Below the pieces are notes generated by a model that did no database searches, was not told the origin of the DNA, and saw only the letters and a list, made by a program, of their open reading frames with translations. The translations under genes and the position numbers were made by a program. Shown one piece after another: positions 19,155-28,846 of a stretch of DNA of 64,000 bases; the stretch's first letter is position 1, and each line of letters begins with the position of its first letter. The stretch is from Streptomyces leeuwenhoekii (GTDB lineage: Bacteria > Actinomycetota > Actinomycetes > Streptomycetales > Streptomycetaceae), in NCBI RefSeq assembly GCF_001013905.1, contig NZ_LN831790.1, forward strand, positions 7,454,001 through 7,518,000, read 5' to 3'.

Positions 19155-19407
19155 GTCGACCTCCTCGCCGTCACCGCAGCCGAGGGCGGGACGGGCGGGC
19201 GCACGGGTCCGGGGCGCCGCCACCTCCGCACCGCGCGCGGGTGCCGCACCCGCTCCCGGTTTCCGGCCCTGCGCCCTCGCCGCCGCGGTCGCCCACGGCA
19301 CGGCGTATCGCCGGACCGTCCGGTCCACGCCGCGGGACAGGTGCCCAGCGGGGCGGCGGAGAAACCGGGCCGGGGCCCGCGCGGCCCGGCCCGGTGCGCG
19401 GCGCGGG

Positions 19408-20176
19408 TCAGCCGAAGCGCTCGATGCGGATCCGGTCCACGGGCTGGCCGGCCGCCACCAGCAGCCGCGAGGCGTGCTCGGCGAAGGCGTTGGATCCGCA
19501 CACGTAGGCCTCCCACCCGCCGGGCGGGCGCTCGGCCAGCAGCGGCGCCAGATGCGCGGCCGCCAGGCGTCCCACCGGCACGCCCGCCGGCGCGCTCCGG
19601 GTGAAGACGGGGGTCGTCTCGGGGCCGAGTTCCCGGGCGTAGATCAGCTCCTCGGGGCTGCGCGCGGACACCAGCAGCCGCAGCGGGACGGACAGGCCGC
19701 GCGCCCGGTGGTGGCGCACCATCGACATCAGCGGCACGACCCCGGAGCCGGCGCCGATCAGCAGCGCGGGACGGTCGCCCGGCCAGGCGAAGAAGCCGCT
19801 CAGCGGGCCGCGCACCGCCACCTGATCGCCGACCCGGGCCACCGTGTGGAACCAGCCCGACACCTCCCCGCCCTCGACATGGTCCAGGGTCAGCTCGATG
19901 TGCCCCGAGTCGTCGGGGGCGGACGCGATCGAGTAGTGGCGCTGGGCCACGTACCCGTCCGCGGCGGTCAGGCGCAGTTGCAGATGCTGGCCGGGCAGGT
20001 GGCCGGCCCAGTCGGGGACGGCGAGGCGGAAGGTGGCGGCGCGGGCCGTCTCCCGGCGGATCTCGGTGAGCGTGGCGGTCTGCCATCGGGTGGCCACCTG
20101 CTCGCTCACCGCGATCCGCCCGGGCACGGCGAACCGGACCGGGGGAGTGAAGCCGCCCTGGGGGTGCGTCGTCGTC

Positions 20177-20184
<8 letters not shown>
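19408..20184 (-). CDS. FAD/NAD(P)H-dependent ferredoxin-reductase-type electron-transfer protein
   Basis: A 258-residue flavin reductase: FAD domain with RHYSIAS (the RxYS flavin motif), then GPLSGFFAW and the nucleotide-binding GAGSGVVPLMSMVRH and VCGSNAFAEHASRLL of the ferredoxin-NADP reductase family. There is no iron-sulfur domain attached. The GTG at 20184 overlaps the last codons of the molybdopterin oxidoreductase gene, so the two are coupled. It most likely passes electrons between NAD(P)H and the molybdenum subunit, comparable to MsrP/MsrQ-like or sulfite-oxidase pairs with a soluble partner. Confidence 0.88.
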
Positions 20185-20785
<601 letters not shown>

Positions 20786-20923
20786 GCGGTGCTGTCTCCG
20801 GCCGCCGGCGTACGGCGGCCCGCTGGTCGGGGCGGCTGGTCGGGACGTGACCGGTGGCCACGCGGTCCCTCGGTGGTTACGTATTCAACCGTACGGGGTG
20901 TGGGGACCCGCCCGCCCGGTCCC

Positions 20924-21412
20924 TCACCCCTGGCCGGACGCCCCCTCCGGCCACGCGTTGTACCGCTCCAGATACGCCGCGAACCGGAACAGGTCCTCCT
21001 CGGGCCAGTCGGCGAGCCGCTCCCGGAAGGCCGTGCGGCGGCTCTCGGTCACCTGGGCCAGGATGCGGCGGCCCGCGTCCGTCAGGTGCAGGACCTGGAC
21101 CCGGTGGTCCTCCGCGTCCAGGCGCCGCTCGACGAGTCCGGCCCGCTCCAGGGCGGCCACCTGGCGGCTGACGGTGGACTTGTCCAGCGCGTAGTGGACG
21201 GCCAGATCGGTGGCCCGGCAGCCGCCGCGCTCCTCCAGATGCCCGAGCAGGGTGTAGGACACCAGCGACAGCTCGGGGTGCATGCGGCCCGCCGAGGCGC
21301 GGGCACGGCGGGCGAACGCCGTCATCTCGCGCTGGATCGTCTCCACGGCGGTGTCCGCCGCGGTCCGGCCGTCCGGGGCGGGCGTCTCCCGGGTCACATC
21401 GGCTGGTGGCAC
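20924..21412 (-). CDS. MarR-family regulator of the divergent membrane protein
   Basis: A 162-residue winged-helix protein: LSLVSYTLLGHLEE, then CRATDLAVHYALDKSTVSRQVAALERAGLVERR (recognition helix) and DAEDHRVQVLHLTDAGRRI (wing). The GTG at 21412 has AAGGAGG five bases upstream, a strong site, so I chose it over the longer frame. It is divergent from the membrane protein gene at 21492, with two palindromic sites between them, the standard layout of a MarR repressor controlling a transporter and itself. Confidence 0.9.
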   Translation of the reverse strand: MPPADVTRETPAPDGRTAADTAVETIQREMTAFARRARASAGRMHPELSLVSYTLLGHLEERGGCRATDLAVHYALDKSTVSRQVAALERAGLVERRLDAEDHRVQVLHLTDAGRRILAQVTESRRTAFRERLADWPEEDLFRFAAYLERYNAWPEGASGQG

Positions 21413-21432
21413 GGGACCTCCTTCGCTTCTTG

Positions 21433-21473
21433 GTTGTAGAGTACAACTTGAAGAAACAGTTGTATATACCAAC
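21433..21473. promoter_or_regulatory. paired MarR operators in a divergent promoter
   Basis: GTTGTAGAGTACAAC (21433-21447) is a perfect 6-3-6 palindrome and GTTGTATATACCAAC (21459-21473) a second copy with 4-bp perfect outer arms. Their centres are 26 bp apart. The second overlaps a TATATA that may be a -10 box. They sit between the divergent MarR and membrane-protein starts and are unusually AT-rich for this genome. Confidence 0.7.
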
Positions 21474-21491
21474 CATTGGAGGATGTGAGCG

Positions 21492-22571
21492 ATGAGCTCG
21501 CACGCCCTGCGTCACGAGCCGATGAGGTGGCACGCCCTGCGCCATGTGCTCACGCATCTGGTGACCCCGCTGCTGATGTGCCTCGGGATGGGGCTCGCCT
21601 ACATGGGGGCGTTCGTCACCCCCGAGCCCCACCACCTGCCGGTCGCCGTCGTGGGCTCCGGCCCCGAGGCGAAGGTGCTCGCCCAGTCGCTCAAGGACAA
21701 GGCCGGTGACGAGCTCGACGTCCGTACCGTCGCCACCCGCGCCGAGGCCGTCGGCCTGGTGAAGTCCCGCGACGTCACCGGCGCCTACGTCCCCTCCGCC
21801 CGGGCACCCGAGGTCGTGGTCGCCACCGCCGCCTCCGACATGGGCGCCATGGCGGTGGAGAAGGTCTTCAGGCCACTCGCCGAGCGGCAGGGCACCCCGC
21901 TGAAGGTGACCGACGTGGCCGCGCCGGTCGAGGACGACCCCACCGGACAGGGCCTGTTCTTCCTGCTGATCGCCGTCAGCATCGGCTCCTACGCCTCCGT
22001 CGCCGCGCTCGGCGCCGCCGGCGGCGCGCTGCCCATGCGGATCCGGGCTTTGCTGACGCTCGGTGTCTCCGTCGTCGTCAGCGCTGTCGGCGCCCTGCTC
22101 GCCGGCCCGGTCTTCCACCTCGCGCACCACGATCTCGCCGGCCTGTGGGGCATGGCGTGGCTCTACTCCGCGAGCGTGCTGTTCCTCGGTGTGGGGCTGC
22201 ACACCTTCCTCAAGCGGTGGACCACGCTGGCCATGATGGTGCTCTTCGTGATGCTCAACTTCACCAGCTCCGGCGGCCTGTTCCGGCCCGAACTCCAGAA
22301 CGGCTTCTTCGGCACCCTGCACGCCTTCTGGAACGGCGCCGGCTTCGTCGAGGGCGCCCGCAGCCTGCTGTACTTCGACGGCGACGGACTGGCCCGCGAC
22401 ATCTGGACGCTGGTCGCCTGGCTCCTGCTCGGCCTCCTGGTCACCGCGGTCGCCGCCGTCCGCGAGCGCGTCACCGCCCCGGCCGCGCCCGCGGCGACGG
22501 AAACCGCGCGGGAGACGAAGGAGACCGGCGAGGAAGCCGACGAAGAGGCGGAGGAGTCGGTCGGCGTCTGA
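21492..22571 (+). CDS. MarR-controlled membrane protein, DUF3533/ABC-2-like
   Basis: A 359-residue protein with one N-terminal membrane segment (LVTPLLMCLGMGLAYMGAF), an extracytoplasmic domain of about 110 residues, then five or six more membrane segments and an acidic Glu-rich tail (TARETKETGEEADEEAEE). This is the topology of the YhgE/Pip and ABC-2-permease-like group; no ATPase is adjacent. A drug- or lipid-export role under MarR control is inferred from the layout only. ATG 21492 follows GGAGGATGTGAGCG. Confidence 0.7.
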   Translation: MSSHALRHEPMRWHALRHVLTHLVTPLLMCLGMGLAYMGAFVTPEPHHLPVAVVGSGPEAKVLAQSLKDKAGDELDVRTVATRAEAVGLVKSRDVTGAYVPSARAPEVVVATAASDMGAMAVEKVFRPLAERQGTPLKVTDVAAPVEDDPTGQGLFFLLIAVSIGSYASVAALGAAGGALPMRIRALLTLGVSVVVSAVGALLAGPVFHLAHHDLAGLWGMAWLYSASVLFLGVGLHTFLKRWTTLAMMVLFVMLNFTSSGGLFRPELQNGFFGTLHAFWNGAGFVEGARSLLYFDGDGLARDIWTLVAWLLLGLLVTAVAAVRERVTAPAAPAATETARETKETGEEADEEAEESVGV

Positions 22572-22591
22572 TCGTTTCCGGTAGGGTGGCC

Positions 22592-22736
22592 GTCGGCCGG
22601 GACAGTCCCGGCCGACATGCCCGAGGAGGTGAGACCCATCGCCACTGTGTCGGCCCGGGTGCTCTCACCTCAGGACAGGGCGGATCACCGCAGCAGGTGA
22701 CCGCGAGAGCGCCCTTCGGTTCCCGAAAGGCTCTCG
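22592..22736 (+). promoter_or_regulatory. structured leader of the PrmC-like gene
   Basis: A perfect 12-bp inverted repeat around a single base (22592-22616) is followed by a 27-codon open frame (ATG 22617 to TGA 22700) and then a hairpin: CGAGAGC (22704-22710) pairs with GCTCTCG (22730-22736), with a further CCTTCGG/CCGAAAGG stem inside. The AAAGG that could act as ribosome site for the methyltransferase lies in the 3' arm. The order palindrome, short frame, hairpin, gene resembles an attenuation or translation-control leader. The short frame has no good ribosome site of its own. Confidence 0.4.
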
Positions 22737-22742
22737 GCTTCC

Positions 22743-23603
22743 ATGCCCTCTTCTTCGCCTTCTTCGCCTTTTTCTCCGTCTCCTGAGCCTTCTTCCGGCT
22801 CCTCCGCTTCCGCCGCGCCGTTTTCCGCGTATCCCTCACGTGAGCGGGTGGTGGCCGCGCTGCGTGCCGCCGGCTGCGTCTTCGCCGAAGAGGAGGCGGA
22901 ACTGCTCCTGACGGCGGCCGGCGACCCCGCCGAGCTCACCGCCCTGGTGGAGCGCCGCGCCGCCGGAGAACCCCTCGAACTCGTCGTCGGCTGGGCCGAG
23001 TTCCGCGGCCTGCGCATCACCGTGGAACCCGGCGTCTTCGTGCCCCGGCGGCGCACCGAGTTCCTCGTCGAGCAGGCCCTCGCCCACGCCCCGGAGGCGG
23101 CCGTGGTCGTGGACCTGTGCTGCGGTTCGGGCGCCCTCGGCGCGGCCCTGGCCGACGCGCTCGGCGACGTGGAGGTGCACGCCGCGGACATCGACCCGGC
23201 CGCCGTGCGCTGCGCCGGCCGCAATCTGGCGGCCTACGGCGGGCAGGTCCACGCCGGCGACCTGTTCGAGGCGCTGCCCGGCGGCCTGCGGGGCCGGATA
23301 GACATCCTGGCGGCCAACGTGCCCTACGTCCCCACCGGCGAGGTGCCCCTGCTGCCGGCCGAGGCCCGCGATCACGAGCCGCCGACAGCCCTCGACGGCG
23401 GCGAGGACGGGCTCGACGTCCTGCGCAGGGTCGCCGCCGAGGCGCCCGAGTGGCTCGCCCCCGGCGGCCTGCTGCTGGTCGAGACGAGCGAGCGCCAGGC
23501 GGCCGGGGCGCTCGCCGCCTTCACCCGCAGCGGCCTGGCGGCGCGCTCGGCCGTCTCCGAGCGGTGGTACGCCCACGTCGTGATCGGCACCCGGGAGCGA
23601 TGA
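22743..23603 (+). CDS. PrmC/HemK-like protein N5-glutamine methyltransferase
   Basis: A 286-residue SAM methyltransferase of the group annotated as putative protein-(glutamine-N5) methyltransferase. The N-terminal helical domain (SRERVVAALRAAGCVFAEEEAELLL) is followed by FVPRRRTEFLVEQAL, motif I VVDLCCGSGALGAAL, VHAADIDPAAVRCAGRNL, and ANVPYVP in place of the NPPY motif that holds the target Gln. NVPY occurs in the actinobacterial branch, so the target may not be release factor. The first 30 residues are a Ser/Pro low-complexity stretch from a pyrimidine-rich 5' end. Confidence 0.86.
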   Translation: MPSSSPSSPFSPSPEPSSGSSASAAPFSAYPSRERVVAALRAAGCVFAEEEAELLLTAAGDPAELTALVERRAAGEPLELVVGWAEFRGLRITVEPGVFVPRRRTEFLVEQALAHAPEAAVVVDLCCGSGALGAALADALGDVEVHAADIDPAAVRCAGRNLAAYGGQVHAGDLFEALPGGLRGRIDILAANVPYVPTGEVPLLPAEARDHEPPTALDGGEDGLDVLRRVAAEAPEWLAPGGLLLVETSERQAAGALAAFTRSGLAARSAVSERWYAHVVIGTRER

Positions 23604-23868
23604 AGCGGGCCTCGTCGCCGGGGACGCGCCTGCCAGGCGCCGCGGGACGGGCGGGCTTCGCGCCACCGCCAGTTGGACCAGTGCAGCAGTCCGGCCGCTG
23701 TCACGGCTGGCGCGAAGTCGGACCGGAGTACCCACACCATGACCCGAGCTGTCGTGGTCGGCAGGACCGCGAGCGGGTGCCGTGCCCATCGGCGATCAGG
23801 TGGTGCTCGAGCCGGCCCGCCCCCGGTCGACCGGTGCGGAGAGGTGACGCGAGTGCAAAAGGAGCTGA

Positions 23869-24708
23869 TCAGGATCGGCCGGATCCGAACAGTCCGTTCA
23901 CGATCCGTCGCAGTACGGTCTCCTCCCGGCCGGGGTCTTCCGTCCGCTCGTACTCGGTCAGTGCGATGCCGGCGAGCGTGAATTCTTCTGTCAGAGCCCG
24001 CACAGCTGCAAGCAGGTGTTCGATCTCGAGCCCGCCGGGCTCGGGGGTGCCGACGGCCGCAAACACCTGCGGGTCGAGGACATCGAGGTCGATGTGGACG
24101 TACACGGCCTCAGCGCCGGTAGCGCGTACTGAGGACAGGAGCGGCCCCGGTCGCGTCAGCTGCTCGACGCCGAGGTGCCGGATTCCGCGCTGCTCGACGA
24201 GGTCCCGCTCGCCCGGGTCCAGTGCCCGGGCGCCGGCCAGCACCACACGATCGGCCGAGATACTCCGCATGGGGCGCAGGCCCTCGGGCCCGTCACCGAT
24301 GAGCGCGCGCAGCACCATGCCGTGGAAGGCTCCGGACGGTGACGACTCCGGGGAGTTGAGGTCGGCGTGCGCATCGAGCCACACCAGCGCCAGCCGGTCC
24401 CCGAACACGGAGAGCGCTGCTTCGACCGGGGCGAGATCCACCGCACAGTCGCCGCCGATGGTCACCGTCGGCTCACCGGCCGGGATCTCGGTCAGCGCCT
24501 CGCGCACCGCTTGCAGGTTTCGCTCCAGCACGTCGACGTTCCGTATGCCTCCCCGCGCCTCCCCGACACCGTCCTCCAGCACAACCGTGCGCCGCCGGCC
24601 TTCGGCAATCAGCTCAGCGAGCCAGGCAGCGCCAGTGCGCAACCGATCGGCGGTCGAGGCCCCCGACCCCTGCCACTGCGCCACCTCAAGTACGACCCGA
24701 CTCGGCAC
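23869..24708 (-). CDS. arginase/agmatinase-family ureohydrolase
   Basis: A 279-residue member of the ureohydrolase family. The binuclear metal motifs are GGDCAVD, WLDAHADLNSPE and HIDLDVLDP. The first is normally GGDH, where His binds a manganese ion; here it is Cys, a change seen in some actinobacterial arginase-like proteins that may alter metal use. Substrate not clear (arginine, agmatine or formimino-glutamate). GTG 24708 has GGAGGGGAG upstream. The gap 23604-23868 before its stop end contains no convincing gene. Confidence 0.85.
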   Translation of the reverse strand: MPSRVVLEVAQWQGSGASTADRLRTGAAWLAELIAEGRRRTVVLEDGVGEARGGIRNVDVLERNLQAVREALTEIPAGEPTVTIGGDCAVDLAPVEAALSVFGDRLALVWLDAHADLNSPESSPSGAFHGMVLRALIGDGPEGLRPMRSISADRVVLAGARALDPGERDLVEQRGIRHLGVEQLTRPGPLLSSVRATGAEAVYVHIDLDVLDPQVFAAVGTPEPGGLEIEHLLAAVRALTEEFTLAGIALTEYERTEDPGREETVLRRIVNGLFGSGRS

Positions 24709-24997
24709 GGAGAACTCCCCTCCACGATGATCGACGCAGCCTATGCCGCGTCACCGGCCGACCGGCAAGCCTCGTCACTCAAGCTTCGACGGGTCCACGG
24801 GGACCCGCTCCGCCCGGTGCCTGGACGACTGCGGGAACGAAGCCTGCACCAACCCGTGGAGGAGGGACCCTTGCCCCCGCGTTGTCGTCGGTTGCCATGG
24901 CTCCGCCATGGCGCCCTCCTCTGCCTTGCGATGCACGGCACCAGACCTCGCTCCCTGGGCTGAGGTCCCGTAGGGAGAGGTCTGTAGGCTCCGGCCG

Positions 24998-26617
24998 ATG
25001 ACCATACGTGATCAGGAACGGCTGCTCTTCACCCGCGCCTGGAGAGCTGCCGTCGCCGGACTGCTCCTGTTCGCCGGGTTGTGCGTCGGGGGAGCCGGTG
25101 CGGCCGACGCGGCCAGTGGCATCATCCCCGTCGTGAGCGACGAGTTCACCCTGAGCCGCCAAGCGGATCACAGCGGCGCCGTCGACAGCACCCTGACCGG
25201 CAGCCGAGTCGGCCCCGCGCTCCTGCACGATCTGACCGGCGGTAGGTCCGGCAAGGCCGGCCTGTGCTATCCCGCGCCGTTCAACCCGGGTGTCGATGCC
25301 GACGGCTACTGCTGGGGCGAACCCACCGACGGCGACGAGAGCGGCACCAGCCAATGGGCTCCCCAGGGTTTCTCCGTCCCCCGCACGTCGGCCGGCGACG
25401 GCTACTGGGAGGGCGAGCGCTGGGAGGTGACCTCCTGGCACCTCGGCTCGGACAACCGGCAGTCCCGACTGCGTTTCGTCGACCGTACGTCGGACACACC
25501 GCGCTACTACGACGTCGCGCTGGTCGACTTTGGCGGCGGTACCAGCGTCACGGCGCACAGGAGCCACGCAGACGGGGTCGTCTGGTACGAGAACAGGTTG
25601 TTCGTCGCCAACGGCGGCACCCTGGACGTCTTCGATCTCGACGACCTGACGCGCTACTCAGGGATCAGCGGCTTCGACCACGTCCTGCCGGTCCGCGCAA
25701 GGTACACGACGACGGTCGGGAGCCCGACAGGCAGGTGCGTGCCGGCCGCCGGCGCATGGCCCTGCATGAACGGCCTCAGCTTCGACCGCGAACACAGCGC
25801 GTTGGTCTCCAACGAGTACTACGACGTGAACGGCTCGGGCGGCCGCATCGTCCAATGACCCCTCGACCCCGGCACGGGCACCTTCCCGTCGACCGCCAAC
25901 CCCGCGGACGCGGCATGGGTCTCCCCGGTGTGGCGCATGCAGGGCGTGGTCCGTGCCGCGGGCTCCTTCTTCATCAGTGGCGCCTGCCCCTCGAGCTTCG
26001 ACGTCAGCTACCGCGAGCCCGCGTGCGTGCACAAGGGTGCGCCCGGCGACAGCACGCACGTCCTGACCGCCGTCCACGACATGGCGCAGAACCTGGACTG
26101 GGACGCCTCGACCGGCCGGATCCGCGGCGCGAACGAGGTCGCGCAGGCCGACCAGGCCTATCCTCAGCGGCTCGTCTACGACATCTATCCGACCGCGCGC
26201 CCCATCACCACCGTGCGCTTCAGAAATGTCAAGAGCGACAAGTGCCTGGTTCCGTACGGCAGCAGCCTCAACAACGGTGCCAACGTGGTGAAGTGGGACT
26301 GCAACGGCACGTCCGGCCAGAACTGGTTCTGGAACGGCTACGAGATCCGCAACTTCCAGAACAACCGTTGTCTGACGGTCTACGGGTCCAGCACCTCCGA
26401 CGGCGCCTACGTTGTCCAATGGCAGTGCAACGGCAGCACGGCCCAGCGATGGAGCCGGGTGACGGGCGCCGCCGACGGCGGATCGCTCCTTGTCAACGGC
26501 CACAGCGGCTTGTGCCTGACGACCTACGGCGGCAGCACCTCCAACGGCGCCGTGGCCAGCCAGTGGAGCTGTGATACGACCGACACGGCACGCTCCTGGA
26601 TCGGCTACACGCCGTGA
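24998..26617 (+). pseudogene. secreted protein with C-terminal ricin-B lectin domain, interrupted by in-frame TGA
   Basis: One frame runs for 540 codons but has a TGA at 25856-25858. Before it: signal peptide (AAVAGLLLFAGLCVGGAGAADA) and a domain of about 245 residues of unknown function (WVGE-like aromatic blocks, VALVDFGGGTSV, HVLPVRARYTTTVG). After it, still in frame: VCHK-like linker and a beta-trefoil with three QxW-type repeats (NVVKWDCNG, YVVQWQCNG, AVASQWSC). The context GGRIVQ-stop-PLDPGTG suggests a Trp codon TGG changed to TGA. Either a recent nonsense mutation, a sequencing error, or read-through: CAA TGA C is a leaky context. Without read-through the product lacks its sugar-binding domain. 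Confidence 0.7.
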
Positions 26618-26740
26618 TGTGTCGGCACGTCGTCATCGTGTTCGGAACAAGATGAGAGCGGAGCGGTCCCGCCGGAGGCGTTCTTCCATCAGTCCGTTGC
26701 GGTGCTGTGTCGGGTGCGCCATTCACATCCGTCGAAATAG

Positions 26741-26763
26741 TAGCCATGGCTATAGTGTCCATG
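26741..26763. promoter_or_regulatory. palindrome over a -10-like box upstream of marR pair
   Basis: TAGCCATGGCTA (26741-26752) is a perfect palindrome and runs into TATAGT (26751-26756), a good -10 match. CATGG/CCATG arms (26745-26749 and 26759-26763) make a second, offset repeat. It is 14-36 bp before the ATG, in the right place for autoregulation by the MarR protein encoded downstream. Confidence 0.5.
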
Positions 26764-26776
26764 TAAGTTATTGGTC

Positions 26777-27271
26777 ATGAGCATGAGTTCACCGGGCCCC
26801 ACGCCTGGTTTTCTGGTGTGGCGGCTCGCCAACAAGTGGCGCGTCGCGGTCGATCGCGCGGTGGCTCCGCTGGGTCTGACCCACGCGCAGTATTCGCTAG
26901 TTGCGTCGCTGTACGGCATGCAGCGCGCCGGCGAGCGTCCCAGTCAGCGCCGACTCGCCGACCACACCGGCCTGGAGGCGCTGTACGTCTCGAAACTGGC
27001 GCGCGCCCTGCAGTCGGCCGGCCTGATCGAGCGCGCCCGCGACCCCCGTGACCCGCGTGCCGTGCAGCTTGCCCTCACCGAGCAGGGTCAGGCCGTCACG
27101 CGGCAGGCCATCACGGTGGTCCAGGAACTGCTTCAGCAGTTGCTGGAGCCGCTCGGCGGCCTCGGCGCCCCGCGGGTGCGCGCGTTCACCGACGAGCTGA
27201 CCATCCTGCTCGACGCACCTCTTACTCCATCCGCACCGAATGACAAGAAGACGCAGGGGACAACACCATGA
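26777..27271 (+). CDS. MarR-family transcriptional regulator
   Basis: A 164-residue winged-helix regulator: FLVWRLANKWRVAVDRAVAPLGLTHAQYSLVASL, RRLADHTGLEALYVSKLARALQSAGLIERARDPRDPRAVQLALTEQGQ is the DNA-binding core with a DPRDPR wing. ATG 26777 and ATG 26783 are both possible; the upstream TTG and GTC make a longer form unlikely. Its stop overlaps the next ATG (ATGA at 27268), so the two regulators are coupled. Confidence 0.88.
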   Translation: MSMSSPGPTPGFLVWRLANKWRVAVDRAVAPLGLTHAQYSLVASLYGMQRAGERPSQRRLADHTGLEALYVSKLARALQSAGLIERARDPRDPRAVQLALTEQGQAVTRQAITVVQELLQQLLEPLGGLGAPRVRAFTDELTILLDAPLTPSAPNDKKTQGTTP

Positions 27272-27708
27272 CCAACACCACACCCGCCGCCGACGCCCGC
27301 GCCCTCGGTCTGGCCCACTACGCCGCCCGCGGCGTCCTCGAGCACGTCCTGGCCCGGCACGGCATCACGTTCCAGCAGCAGATCGCCCTGCGCGCCGCCC
27401 TCACCGCTGACGCCCCGCTGACGGCGGACGATCTGGTCGCCCACGTCCGGGGCTCCCTCAAGACCGATCCGGCCGACATCCACGCCACTGTCGACGAACT
27501 GCTGGCCAAGCAGCTGCTCGTCGAGGACGGCGCGCACCTTCACCCCACGGACGCAGGACGCGAGCTGATCGCCGCCGCCAGTGCGGAGACCGCCCCCATC
27601 TCCGCCCGCATCTGGGGCGGGATACCCGCCGAGGACCTCGGCGCAGCCGGCCGCGTCCTCGCCCTGGTCACCGAACGCGCGAACGCGGAGCTCGAGAAAT
27701 TGGCCTGA
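27268..27708 (+). CDS. second MarR-like winged-helix protein, coupled to the first
   Basis: A 146-residue protein with an N-terminal helix pair (LGLAHYAARGVLEHVLARHGITFQQQIALRAAL), a degenerate winged helix (LTADDLVAHVRGSLKTDPADIHATVDELLAKQLLVEDGAHLHPTDAGRELI) and a C-terminal dimerisation helix. The order is that of MarR proteins, but the recognition helix is Asp/Ala-rich and poor in basic residues, so it may bind DNA weakly or act as a partner of the first protein. ATG 27268 overlaps the upstream stop. No target gene is obvious beyond the pair. Confidence 0.75.
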   Translation: MTNTTPAADARALGLAHYAARGVLEHVLARHGITFQQQIALRAALTADAPLTADDLVAHVRGSLKTDPADIHATVDELLAKQLLVEDGAHLHPTDAGRELIAAASAETAPISARIWGGIPAEDLGAAGRVLALVTERANAELEKLA

Positions 27709-28133
27709 CCGTCTGTCAGCGCGCTACGAAGTGTGCGTCGGCGCCTTCATCTTCCACGGACACCAGGGAGTCCGGCCGTGGCTGCGTGTCCCGGGTCGGA
27801 ACGTTGCGGCGGCGGCCCGCAGTCGGCCCGTCGTACGCCGAGCGGGAGCGTCCCGCCCGGTGCATGCCCGACCTGCCAGGAATACCGGTCGTGAACGGAA
27901 GCGCCGCCGGCTGCTGATGGCCGCTCTGGACCCCGTGCCTAGCCGGGCGAGCGGATCGAGGCGGCGACCATCGTGAAACAGAGTTCCGTCTCCGTGCGCG
28001 AGAGGGCGGCGTTCGCGGCAGCCTCGGCGAGCGGAGCAGGGGAGGTACCACTGAATTCGCCGGATGAGCTGCGGCGCACGTCCACTGGACAGTGTGCGTG
28101 GCTGCGTGGCGCGTCGCGGTCCTCCGTCCGCCG
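27709..28133. other. 425-bp gap, possible gene remnant on minus strand
   Basis: No intact gene. On the minus strand, from about 28029 to 27940, a frame reads AEAAANAALSRTETELCFTM and ends in SIRSPG and a stop, which looks like the C-terminus of a protein but has no readable start. It may be a leftover of a lost gene. Nothing else is supported. Confidence 0.3.
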
Positions 28134-28628
28134 TCAGTGGGCCCGGGCGGACCGCCAGAGCGTGTCGTCCACGAAGTGGACGTCGTAGCGTTCCTGCTCG
28201 GGCAGCAGGTCCTCAAACGTTTGCTCGCCGCGGGCGATGCCTGCCAGCCGGCGGAAGTAGCCGAATCGCTCGACACCCGGCGCCGCCACCACCAGCAGGT
28301 CCGTCGTCGCGCCCGGGGCGGCGCCGAACGCGTGCGGCAGCCCCGGCGGGACCACCACGAGACCGCCCCCGTCCACCGTCTCCAACCGTTCGCCAAGGAG
28401 GAAGGACGCCGTTCCATCCAGTACGAAGAACATCTCGGACGACCGCCTGTGGTAGTGGGGCCTGGCCCCGTCCGCACCCGTCACCAGGGAGAGCCGGTTG
28501 ACGCCGAGCGCGCCGTCCGTGGCGTCGCCGTCGGCCAGGAGGCGGAAGGCGCTGCCGCCGGCCAGTCCGACGACCTCGGCCTCGTCCGCGGGTACCACCA
28601 GGGCGTTTTCCAAGCTGCGTGTGGACAT
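28134..28628 (-). CDS. cupin-domain protein
   Basis: A 164-residue small beta-barrel protein. Cupin motif 1 is ARPHYHRRSSEMFFVLDG (HxH and Glu metal ligands with spacing as in the family), and motif 2 is VVPPGLPHAFGAAPG with the fourth His. A short C-terminal helix region follows (FEDLLPEQERYDVHFVDD). No enzyme activity can be assigned; small cupins of this type are often dioxygenases, isomerases or sensors. It is divergent from the LysR gene, which probably regulates it. Confidence 0.87.
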   Translation of the reverse strand: MSTRSLENALVVPADEAEVVGLAGGSAFRLLADGDATDGALGVNRLSLVTGADGARPHYHRRSSEMFFVLDGTASFLLGERLETVDGGGLVVVPPGLPHAFGAAPGATTDLLVVAAPGVERFGYFRRLAGIARGEQTFEDLLPEQERYDVHFVDDTLWRSARAH

Positions 28629-28846
28629 CCGCGCTCCATCCTCGTTGCTGGTTCTCGCTGCCTGTGCCGCTTTTCATCATTCGAGCACGGGAACACCGGG
28701 CGAACCAGCAGCAGTTGTCGAAGGCAGCGATCACCGATCGTGATGAATGGCGCGGTGCCGGCCCGCGGGGTCGGGAAAGACACGCGAGGCCCGAAGGGAG
28801 CCCGGTGCCGCGTCGCACGGGAATGCGACGCAGAAGGGGACGTCGG

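Noticed and set aside
23604..23868. Fragment reading PIGDQVVLEPARP as a zinc-dehydrogenase remnant
   Set aside because: Too short and only one motif-like stretch; could be chance.
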